From NCBI GenBank assembly GCA_026018925.1, contig JAKSZU010000032.1, forward strand, positions 868,001-932,000: a stretch of 64,000 nucleotides of DNA, given 5' to 3'. Position 1 is the stretch's first letter. The number at the start of each line of letters is the position of its first letter. Source of the stretch: Tupaia tana (taxonomy: Eukaryota; Chordata; Mammalia; Scandentia; Tupaiidae). A program made the translations under genes and the position numbers. The notes beneath the pieces were generated by a model. That model was not told where the DNA came from and searched no databases. It saw only the letters and a list, made by a program, of their open reading frames with translations. Below, piece after piece: positions 50,570-62,115 of the stretch.

Positions 50570-53500
50570 TAACTCAAACCATAGACCTAACCCTAACCCT
50601 AGGCGGACACCTGAAACTCAACTACATCCCTAACCAGACCCTGACGCTATCTCCAACCGTAACACTGAACCGAAAACTAACAGTAGCCCTAAACTTACTC
50701 CCTCAAACTAAGTTCAATCCTAACCTAACCTGAAGCCTAACTCAAACAATAGACCTAACCGTAACCCTAGGCGGACACCTTAAGCTTAACCCCAACCCTA
50801 ACCTGACCCTGAGGCTAAATCCAACCCTAACACTGAACCGAAAACTAACAGTAGACCTAAACTGACTCCCTCAAACTAAGTTCAAACCTAACCTAACCTG
50901 AAGCCTAAATCAAATCAAAGACCTAACCCTAACCCTAGGCGGACACCTCAGGCTTAAACCCCACCCTACCCTGACCTTGACGCTTACCCCAACTGTAACA
51001 GTTAACCGAAAACTAACAATAGCCCTAAACTTACGCCCTCAAACTAACTTCAAACCTAACCTAACCTGAAGCCTAAATCAAACCATACACCTAACCCTAA
51101 CCCTAGGCGGACACCTTAAGCTCAACCCCAAACCTAACCTGACCCTGACGCTTACTCCATCCATAACAGTTAACCGAAAACTAACAGTAGCCCTAAACTT
51201 ACGCCCTCAAACTAAGTTCAAACATAACCTAACCTGAAGACTAAATAAAACCATACACCTAACCGTAACTCTAGGCGGACACCTTAAGCTCAACCCCAAA
51301 CATAACCTGGCCCTAACGCTAACTCCAACCGTAACAGTTACCCGAAAACTAACAGTAGCCCTAAACTTACTCCCTCAATCTAAGTTCAAACCTAACCCAA
51401 CCTGAAGCTTAAATCAAACAATAAACCTTACACTAACCCTAGGCGGACACCTTAAGCTTAACCCCAACCCTAACCTGACCCTGAGGCTAAATCGAACCGT
51501 AACACTGAACCGAAAACTAACAGTGGCCCTAAACTTACTCCCTCAAACTAAGTTCAATCCTAACCTAACCTGAAGCCTAAATGAAACCATAGACCTAACC
51601 CTAACCCTAGGCGGACACCTTATGCTTAACCCCCACCCTAACCTGACCCTGACGCTTACTCCAACCGTAACAGTTAAACGAAAACTAACAGTAGCCCTAA
51701 ACTTACTCCCTCAAACTAAGTTCAAACCTAACCTAAGCTGAAGCCTAAATCAAACCATACACCTAACCCTAACCCTAGGCGGACACATTAAGCTCAACCC
51801 CAAACCTAACCTGACCCTGACGCTTACTACAACCATAACAGTTAACCGAAAACTAACAGTAGCCCTAAACTGACTCCCTCAAACTACGTTCAAACCTAAC
51901 CTAACCTGAAGCCTAAATCAAATGATAGACCTAACCCTAACCCTTGGCGGACACCTTATGCTTAACCCCCACCCTAACCTGACCCTGACGCTTACTCCAA
52001 CTGTAACAGTTAACCGAAAACTAACAGTAGCCCTAAACTTACTCCCTCTAACTAACTTTAAACCTAACCTAACCTGAAGCCTAAATCAAACCACACACCT
52101 AACCCTAACCCTAGGCGGACACCTTAAGCTCAACCCCAACCCTAACTTGGCCCTGACGCTAACTCCAACAGTAACAGTTATCCGAAAACTAACAGTAGCC
52201 CTAAACTTACTCCCTCAAACTAAGTTCAAACCTAACCTAACCTGGAGCCTAACTCAAACCATAGACCTAACCCTAACCCTAGGCGGACACCTGAAGCTCA
52301 ATCACAACCTAACCTGTCCCTGTCGCTATCTCCAACCGTAACACTGAACAGAAAACTAACAATAGCCCTAAACTTACTCCCTCAAACTAAGTTCAAACCT
52401 AACCTAACCTGAAGCCTAACTCAAACCACAGACCGAACCCTAACCCTAGGAGGACACCTTAAGCTCAACCCCACCCCTAACCTGACCCTCACGCTAACTC
52501 CAACCATAACACTGAACCGAAAACTAACAGTAGCCCTAAAATTACTCCCTCAAACTAAGTTCAAACCTAACCTAACCTGAAGCCTAACTCAAACAATAGA
52601 CCTAACCCTAACCCTAGGCGGACACCTTAAGCTTGACCCCAACCCTAACCTGACCCTGACGATAAAATCAACCGTAACATTCAACCAAAAAATACAATAG
52701 GCCTAAACTTACTCCCTCAAACTAAGTTCAAACCTAACCTAACCTGAAGCCTAACTCAAACCACAGACCTAACCGTAACCCTAGGTGGACACCTTAAGCT
52801 CAACCCCAAACCTAACCGGACCCTCACGCTAACTCCAAACGTAACATTGAACCGAAAACTAACAGTAGCCCTAAACTTACTCCCTCAAACTAAGTTCAAT
52901 CCTAACCTAACCTGAAGCCTAAATGAAACCATAGACCTAACCCCAACCCTAGGCGGACACCTTATGCTTAACCCCCACCCTAACCTGACCCTCACGCTAA
53001 CTCCAACCGTAACACTGAACCGAAAACTAACAGTAGCCCTAAACTTACTCCCTCAAACTAAGTACAAACCTAACCTAACCTGAAGCCTAACTCAAATCAC
53101 AGACCTAAACCTAACCCTAGGCGGACACCTTAAGCTAACCCCAACCCTAACCTGACCCTGACGCTAACTGAAACCATAATACTGAACCAAAAACTAACAA
53201 TAGCCCTAAACTTACTCCCTCAAACTAAGTTCACACCTAACCTAACCTGAAGCCTAAATCAAACCATACACCTAACCCTAACCCTAGGCGGACACCTGAA
53301 TCTCAAACCCAACCTTAACCTGACCCTCACGCTAACTCCAACCGTAACACTGATCCTAAAATTAACAGTAGCCCTAAACTTACTCCCTAAAACTAAGTTA
53401 AAATCTAACCTAACCTGAAGCCTATCTCAAACCATAGACCTAACCCTAACCCTAGGCGGAAACCTGAAGCTCAACCCCAACCCTAACCTGACCCTGACGC

Positions 53501-54638
53501 TATCTCCAACAGTAACACTGAACCGAAAACTAACAGTAGCCCTAAACTTACTCCCTCAAACTAAGTTCAAACCTAACCTAACCTGAAGCCTAAATCAAAC
53601 CATACACCTAACCCTAACCCTAGGCGGACACCTGAAGCTCAAACCCAACCTTAACCTGATCCTCACGCTAACTCCAACCGTAACACTGATCCTAAAATTA
53701 ACAGTAGCCCTAAACTTACTCCCTAAAACTAAGTTAAAATCTAACCTAACCTGAAGCCTATCTCAAACCATAGACCTAACCCTAACCCTAGGCGGACACC
53801 TGAAGCTCAACCCCAACCCTAACCTGACCCTGACGCTATCTCCAACAGTAACACTGAACCGAAAACTAACAGTAGCCCTAAACTTACTCCCTCAAACTAA
53901 GTTCAATCCTAACCTAACCTGAAGCCTAAATGAAACCATAGACCTAACGCTAACCCTAGGCGGACAACTTATGCTTAACCCCCACCCTAACCTGACCCTG
54001 ACGCTTACTCCAACAGTAACACTGAACCGAAAACTAACAGTAGCCCTAAACTTACTCCCTCAAACTAAGTTCAAACCTACCCTAACCTGGACCCTAACTC
54101 AAACCATAGACCTAACCCTAACCCTAGGCGGACACCTGAAGCTCAATCACAACCCTAACCTGACCCTGACGCTATCTCCAACCGTAACACTGAACCGAAA
54201 ACTAACAGTAGCCCTAAACTGACTCCCTCAAACTAAGGTCAAACCTAACCTAACCTGAAGCCTAAATCAAATCATAGACCTAACCCTAACCCTAGGCGGA
54301 CAACTTATGCTTAACCCCCACCCTAACCTGACCCTGACGCTAACTCCAACCGTAACAGTTACCCGAAAATTAACAGTAGCCCTAAACTTACTCCCTCAAA
54401 CTAAGTTCAAACCTAACCTAACCAGAAGCCAAATTCAAACCATACACCTAACCCTAACCCTAGGCTGACACCTTAAGCTCAACCCCAACCCTACATGACC
54501 CTCACGCTAACTCCAACCGTAACACTGAACTGAAAACTAACAGTAGCCCTAAACTTACTCCCTCAAACTAAGTTCAAACCTAACCTAACCTGAAGCCTAA
54601 ATCAAACCATAGACCTAACCCTAACCCTAGGCGGACAC
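50570..54638 (+). repeat. Large recent duplication, copy B
   Basis: Partner of 46,335-50,106 with two further monomers at about 51,950-52,285. Private or partner-differing changes include CTCAGGCTTAAACC for CTCATGCTTAAACC, CCATCCATAAC, ATAAACCTTACAC, ACAACCATAAC, GATAAAATCAACC and CCCTACATGACCC. Confidence 0.93.
51720..52215 (+). repeat. CTTACTAC / CTCTAACTAAC cassette, copy 4 (truncated)
   Basis: CTTACTACAACC, then CTGACTCCC with ATGATAG and TTATGCTTAACCCCC, then CTCTAACTAACTTT with AACTTGGCCC. The usual fourth monomer (CAATAG/AAGCTTGACC) is replaced by a CCTGGAGCC monomer. The second and third members are the two monomers missing from copy A near 47,755. Confidence 0.75.
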
Positions 54639-54639
54639 C

Positions 54640-55415
54640 TTAAGCTCAACCCCAACACTAACCTGACCTCCAGGCTAACTCCAACCATATCACTGAACCG
54701 AAAACTAAGAGTAGCCCTAAACTTACTCCCTCAAACTAAGTTCAATCCTAACCTAACCTGAAGCCTAAATAAAACCATAGACCTAACCCTAACCCTAGAC
54801 GGACACCTTATGGTTAACCCCCACCATAACCTGACCTGACGCTTAATCCAACCGTAACAGTTAAACGAAAACTAACAGTAGCCCTAAACTTACTCCCTCA
54901 AACTAAGTTCAAACCTATCCTAACCTGAAGACTAAATCAAACCATACACCTAACTCTAACCCTAGGCGGACACCTTAATCTCAACCCCATCCCTAACCTT
55001 GCCCTGACGCTAACTCCAACCATAACAGTTTCCCGAAAACTAACCGTAGGCCCTAAACTTACTCCCTCAAACTAAGTTCATTCCTAAACTAACCTGAAGC
55101 CTAAATGAAACCATAGACCTAACCCTAACCCTAGGCGGACACCTTATGCTTAACCCCAACCCTAAACTGACCCTGACGCTTACTCGAACTGTTACAGTTA
55201 ACCGAAAACTAACAGTAGCCCTAAACTTACTCCCTCAAACTAAGTTCAAACCTAACCTAACCTGAAGCCTAACTCAAACAATAGACCTAACCCTAACCGT
55301 AGGCGGACACCTTAAGCTTGACCCCAACCCTAACCTGACCCTGAGGCTAAATTCAACCGTAACACTCAACCAAAAAATACAATAGGCTTAAACTTACTCC
55401 CTCAAACTAAGTTCA
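54640..55415 (+). repeat. Long-range duplicate of 37.68-38.46 kb
   Basis: Same rare forms as the partner about 16.95 kb to the left, with AATAGGCTTA in place of AATAGGCCTA and an inserted G at about 55,050 (CCGTAGGCCCTAAAC). Confidence 0.85.
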
Positions 55416-55899
55416 AACATAACCTAACCTGAAGCCTAAATCATACCATATACCTAACCCTAACCCTAGGCGGACACCAGAAGCTCAACCCCAACCCTAA
55501 CCTGACCCTGACGCTATCTCCAACCGTAACACTGAACCGAAAACTAACAGTAGCCCTAAATTTACTCCCTCAAACTAAGTTCAAACCTAACCTAACCTGA
55601 AGACTAACTCAAACCACAGACCTAACCCTAACACTAGGCGGACACCTTAAGCTCAACCCCAACCCTAACCGGACCCTCATGCTAACTCCAAACGTAACAC
55701 TGAACCGAAAACTAACAGTAGCCCTAAACTTACTCAATCAAACTAAGTTCAAACGTAACCTAACCTGGAGCCTAAATCAAACCATGGACCTAACCCTAAC
55801 CCTAGGCAGACACCTTAAGCTAACCCCAACCCTAACCTGACCCTGACGCTTACTCCAACTGTATCACTTAACCGAAAACTAACAGTAGCCCTAAACTTA
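55416..55899 (+). repeat. Ordinary satellite monomers
   Basis: About three monomers, including the AACGTAACCTAACCTGGAGC and CAAACCATGGACC type at about 55,752. Nothing else is visible. Confidence 0.65.
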
Positions 55900-58800
55900 C
55901 TCCCTCAAACTAAGTTCAATCCTAACGTAACCTGAAGCCTAAATGAAACCATAGACCTAACGCTAACCCTAGGCGGACACCTTATGCTTAACCCCCACCC
56001 TAACCTGACCCTGACGCTTACTCCAACTGTATCAGTTAACCGAAAGCTAACAGTACCCCTAAACTTACTCCCTCAAACAAACTTCAAACCTAACCTAACC
56101 TGAAGTCTAAATCAAACCATACACCTAACCCTAACCCTAAGCGGACACCTTAAGCTCAACCCCAACCCTAACCTGACCCTGACGCTAACTCCAACCGTAA
56201 CAGTTACCCGAAAATTAACAGTAGCCCTAAACTTACTCCCTCAAACTAAGTTCAAACCTAACCTAACCAGAAGCCAAATTCAAACCATACACCTAACCCT
56301 AACCCTAGGCTGACACCTTAAGCTCAACCCCAACCCTACCTGACCCTCACGCTAACTCCAACCGTAACACTGAACTGAAAACTAACAGTAGCCCTAAACT
56401 TACTCCCTCAAACTAAGTTCAAACCTAACCTAACCTGAAGCCTAAATCAAACCATAGACCTAACCCTAACCCTAGGCGGACACCTGAAGCTCAACCACAA
56501 CCCTAACCTGACCCTGACGCTATCTCCAACCGTAACACTGAACCGAAAACTAACAGTAGCCCTAAACTTACTCCCTCCAACTAAGTTCAAACCTAACCTA
56601 ACCTGAAGCCTAACTCAAACCACAGACCTAACTCTAACCCTAGGCGGACACCTTAAGCTCAACACCAACCCTAACCTAGCCCTGACGCTAACTGCAACCG
56701 TAACAGTTACCCGAAAACTAACAGTAGCCCTAAACTTACTCCCTCAAACTAAGTTCAAACCTGACCTAACCTGAAGCCTAAATCAAACAATACACCTAAC
56801 CCTAACCCTAGGCGGACACCTAAAGCTCAAACCCAACCCTAACCTGACCCTCACGCTAACTCCAACCGTAACACTGATCCTAAAATTAACAGTAGCCCTA
56901 AACTTACTCCCTCAAACTAAGTTCAAACCTAACCTAACCTGAAGCCTAACTCAAACCACAGACCTAACCCTAACCCTAGGCGGACTACTTAAGCTCAACC
57001 CCAAGCCTAACCGGACCCTCATGCTAACTCCAAACGTAACACTGAACCGAAAACTAACAGTAGCCCTAAACTTACTCCCTCAAACTAAGTTCAATCCTAA
57101 CCTAACTTGAAGCCTAAATGAAACCATAGACCTAACACTAACCCTAGGCGGACACCTTATGCTTAACCCCCACCCTAACCTGACCCTGACGCTTACTCCA
57201 ACTGTATCAGTTAACCGAAAACTAACAGTAGCCCTAAACATACTCCCTCAAACTAACTTCAAACCTAACCTAACCTGAAGCCTAAATCAAACCATACACC
57301 TAACCCTAACCCTAAGCGGACACCTTAAGCTCAACCCCAACCCTAACCTGACCCTGATGCTAACTCCAACCGTAACAGTTACCCGAATATTAACAGTAGC
57401 CCTAAACTTACTCCCTCAAAGTAATTTCAAACCTAACCTAACCAGAAGCCAAAATCAAACCATACACCTAACCCTACCCCTAGGCGGAAACCTTAAGCTC
57501 AACCCCAACCCTAAACTGACCCTCACGCTAACTCCAACCGTAACACTGAACTGAAAACTAACAGTACCCCTAAACTTACTCCCTCAAACTAAGTTCAAAC
57601 CTAACCTAACCTGAAGCCTAAATCAAACCATAGACCTAACCCTAACCCTAGGCGGACACCTGAAGCTCAACCACAACCCTAACCTGACCCTGATGCTATC
57701 TCCAACAGTAACACTGAACCGAAAACTAACAGTAGCCCTAAACTTACTCCCTCAAACTAAGTTCAAACCTAACCTAACCTGAAGCCTAACTCAAACCACA
57801 GACCTAACACTAACCCTAGGCGGACACCTTAAGCTCAACCCCAAACCTAACCCGACCCTGACGCTTACTCCAACCGTAACAGTTAACCGAAAACTAACAG
57901 TAGCCCTAAACTTACTCCCTCAAACTAAGTACAAACCTAACCTAACCTGAAGCCTAACTCAAATCACAGACCTAACCCTAACCCTAGGCGGACACCTTAA
58001 GCTAACCCCAACCCTAACCTGACCCTGACGCTAACTGAAACCATAGTACTGAACCAAAAACTAACAATAGCCCTAAACTTACTCCCTCAAACTAAGTTCA
58101 CACCTAACCTAACCTGAAGCCTAAATCAAACCATACACCTAACCCTAACCCTAGGCGGACACCTGAATCTCAAACCCAACCTTAACCTGACCCTCACGCT
58201 AACTCCAACCGTAACACTGATCCTAAAATTAACAGTAGCCCTAAACTTACTCCCTAAAACTAAGTTAAAATCTAACCTAACCTGAAGCCTATCTCAAACC
58301 ATAGACCTAACCCTAACCCTAGGCGGACACCTGAAGCTCAACCCCAACCCTAACCTGACCCTGACGCTATCTCCAACAGTAACACTGAACCGAAAACTAA
58401 CAGTAGCCCTAAACTTACTCCCTCAAACTAAGTTCAAACCTAACCTAACCTGAAGCCTAAATCAAACCATACACCTAACCCTAACCCTAGGCGGACACCT
58501 TAAGCTCAACCCCAACCCTAACCTGACCCTGACGCTAACTCCAACCGTAACAGTTACCCGAAAATTAACAGTAGCCCTAAACTTACTCCCTCAAACTAAG
58601 TTCAAACCTAACCTAACCAGAAGCCAAATTCAAAACATACACCTAACCCTAACCCTAGGCGGAAACCTTAAGCTCAACCCCAACCCTAAACTGACCCTCA
58701 CGCTAACTCCAACCGTAACACTGAACTGAAAACTAACAGTACCCCTAAACTTACTCCCTCAATCTAAGTTCAAACCTAACCTAACCTGAAGCCTAAATCA

Positions 58801-59100
58801 AACCATAGACCTAACCCTAACCCTAGGCGGACACCTGAAGCTCAACCACAACCCTAACCTGACCCTGACGCTATCTCCAACAGTAACACTGAACCGAAAA
58901 CTAACAGTAGCCCTAAACTTACTCCCTCAAACTAAGTTCAAACCTAACCTAACCTGAAGCCTAACTCAAACCACAGACCTAACACTAACCCTAGGCGGAC
59001 ACCTTAAGCTCAACCCCAAACCTAACCCGACCCTGACGCTTACTCCAACCGTAACAGTTAACCGAAAACTAACAGTAGCCCTAAACTGACTCCCTCAAAC
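55900..59100 (+). repeat. 1,175-bp (seven-monomer) higher-order repeat, about 2.7 copies
   Basis: ACCAGAAGCC occurs at 56266, 57441 and 58616, spaced exactly 1,175 bp each time (seven monomers less one base). CTAAGCGGACACC (about 56,138 and 57,313), CTGAAGCTCAACCACAACCC (about 56,486, 57,660, 58,838) and CCTAACCCGACCCTGACG (about 57,846 and 59,023) keep the same step. Middle monomers differ: 57.9-58.5 kb carries a block also found at 48.5-49.1 and 53.05-53.6 kb (CTGAAACCATAGTACTG here, CATAATACTG there), so later conversion or exchange has altered the unit. Confidence 0.85.
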
Positions 59101-60100
59101 TAAGTTCAAACCTAACCTAACCTGAAGCCTAAATCAAATCATAGAACTAACCCTAACCCTAGGCGGACACCTTAAGCTCAACCCCAACCCTAACCTGGCC
59201 CTGACGCTAACTCCAACAGTAACAGTTACCCGAAAACTAACAGTAGCCCTAAACTTACTCCCTAAAACTAAGTTCAAACCTAACCTAACCTGAACCCTAA
59301 CTCAAATCACAGACCTAACCCTAACCCTAGGCGGACACCTTAAGCTCAACCCCAACCCTAACCTGGCCCTGACGCTAACTCCAACCGTAACAGTTACCCG
59401 AAAACTAACAGTAGCCCTAAACTTACTGCCTCAAACTAACTTCAAACCTAACCTAACTTGAAGCATAACTCAAAACATAGACCTAACCCTAACCCCAGGT
59501 GGACACCTGAAACTCAACCACAACCCTAACCAGACCCTGACGCTATCTCCAACCGTAACACTGAACCGAAAACTAACAGTAGCCCTAAACTTACTCCCTC
59601 AAACTAAGTTCAAACCTACCCTAACCTGGACCCTAACTCAAACCATAGACCTAACCCTAACGCTAGGCGGACACCTGAAGCTCAATCACAACCCTAACCT
59701 GACCCTGACGCTATCTCCAACCGTAACACTGAACCGAAAACTAACAGTAGCCCTAAACTTACTCCCTCAAACTAAGTTCAAACCTAACCTAACCTGAAGC
59801 CTCACTCAAACCACAGACCTAACCCTAACCCTAGGAGGACACCTTAAGCTCAACCCCAACCCTAACCTGACCCTCACGCTAACTCCAACCGTAACACTGT
59901 ACTGTACCGAAAACTAACAGTAGCCCTAAACATACTCCCTCAAACTAAGTTCAAACCTAACCTAAACTGAAGCCTAAATCAAATCATAGACCTAACCCTA
60001 AACCTAGGCGGACACCTTATGCTTAACCCCACCCTAACCTGACCCTGACGCTTACTCCAACTGTAACAGTTAACCGAAAACTAACAATAGCCCTAAACTT
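59101..60100 (+). repeat. Satellite leading into the terminal repeat
   Basis: About six monomers. AAGCATAACTC with CCCCAGGTGGACAC at 59461 resembles the same pair in the terminal repeat (60808 and 62823). One base is lost near 60,029 (TTAACCCCACCC). Confidence 0.7.
59897..59906 (+). repeat. Five-base tandem duplication
   Basis: CACTGTACTGTACCG replaces the usual CACTGTACCG: CTGTA is present twice, at 59897-59901 and 59902-59906. This is one of the few insertions in an array where small losses predominate. Confidence 0.9.
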
Positions 60101-62115
60101 ACTGCCTCAAACTAGGTTCCAACCTAACCTACCCTGAAGCCTAACTCAAACCATAGACCTAACCCTAACCCTAGGCGGACAGCTGAAGCTCAACCCCAAA
60201 CCTAACCTGACCGTGACACTATCTCCAACCGTAACACTGAACCGAAAACTAACAGTAGCCCTAAACTTACTCCCTCAAACTAAGTTCAAACCTAACCTAA
60301 CCTGAAGCCTAACTCAAACCACAGACCTAACCGTAACCCTAGGCGGACACGTTAAGCTCAACCCCAACCCTATCCGGACCCTCACGCTAACTCCAAACGT
60401 AACATTGAACCGAAAACTAACAGTAGCCCTAAACTTACTCCCTCAAATTAAGTTCAATCCTAACCTAACCTAAACCCTAAATGAAACCATAGACCTAAGC
60501 CTAACCCTAGGCGACACCTTATGCTTAACCCCCACCCTAACTTGACCCTGAGGCTTACTCCAACCGTAACAGTTAAACGAAAACTAATAGTAGCCCTAAA
60601 CTTACTCCCTCAAACTAAGTTCAAACCTAACCTAACCTGAAGCCTAACTCAAACTATAGACCTAACCCTAACCCTAGGTGGACACCTAAAGCTCAACCCC
60701 AACCCTAACCTGGCCCTGACGCTAACTCCAACAGTAACAGTTACCCGAAAACTAATAGTAGCCCTAAACTTACTCCCTCAAACTAACTTCAAACCTAACG
60801 TAACTTGAAGCATAACTCAAAACATAGACCTAACCCTAACCCCAGGTGGACACCTGAAACTCAACCACAACCCTAACCAGACCCTGACGCTATCTCCAAC
60901 CGTAACACTGAACCGAAAACTAACAGTAGCCCTAAACTTACTCCCTCAAACTAAGTTCAAACCTACCCTAACCTGGACCCTAACTCAAACCATAGACCTA
61001 ACCCTAACCCTAGGCGGACACCTGAAGCTCAATCACAACCCTAACCTGACCCTGACGCTATCTCCAACCGTAACACTGAACCGAAAAGTGACAGTAGCCC
61101 TAAACTTACTCCCTCAAACTAAGTTCAAACCTAACATAACCTGAACCCTAACTCAAATCACAGACCTAACCCTAACCCTAGGCGGACACCTTAAGATCAA
61201 CCCCAACCCTCACATGGCCCTGACGCTAACGCCAACCGTAACAGTTACCCGAAAACTAACAGTAGCCCTAAACTTACTCCCTCAAACTAAGTTCAAACCT
61301 AACCTAACCTGAAGCCTAACTCAAACCACAGACCTAACACTAACCCTAGGCGGACACCTTAAGCTCAACCCCAAACCTAACCCGACCCTGACGCTTACTC
61401 CAACCGTAACAGTTAACCGAAAACTAACAGTAGCCCTAAACTGACTCCCTCAAACTAAGTTCAAACCTAACCTAACCTGAAGCCTAAATCAAATCATAGA
61501 ACTAACCCTAACCCTAGGCGGACACCTTATGCTTAACCCCCACCCTAACCTGACCCTGACGCGTACTCCAACTGTAACAGTTAATCGAAAACTAACAGTA
61601 GCCCTAAACTTACTCCCTCAAACTAACTTCAAACCTAACCTAACCTGAAGCCTAAATCAAACCATACACCTAACCCTAACCCTAGGCGGACACCTTAAGC
61701 TCAACCCCAACCCTAACCTGGCCCTGACGCTAACTCCAACAGTAACAGTTACCCGAAAACTAACAGTAGCCCTAAACTTACTCCCTAAAACTAAGTTCAA
61801 ACCTAACCTAACCTGAAGCCTAACTCAAACCATAGACCTAACCCTAACCCAAGGCGGAAACCTGAAGCTCAACCCCAACCCTAACCTGACCCTGACGCTA
61901 TCTCCAACCGTAACACTGAACCGAAAAGTGACAGTAGCCCTAAACTTACTCCCTCAAACTAAGTTCAAACCTAACCTAACCTGAACCCTAACTCAAATCA
62001 CAGACCTAACCCTAACCCTAGGCGGACACCTTAAGATCAACCCCAACCCTCACATGGCCCTGACGCTAACTCCAACCGTAACAGTTACCCGAAAACTAAC
62101 AGTAGCCCTAAACTT
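60101..62115 (+). repeat. 2,015-bp (twelve-monomer) higher-order repeat, copy 1
   Basis: ACTGCCTCAAACTAGGTTCC lies at 60101 and 62116, AAGCATAACT at 60808 and 62823, and CCGAAAAGTG at 61081 and 63096, all 2,015 bp apart (twelve monomers less one base). The missing base, CTAGGCGACACC at about 60,508 and 62,523, is shared. CCGAAAAGTG also recurs at 61921, 840 bp after 61081, so part of the unit was itself made by a five-monomer step. Confidence 0.93.
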
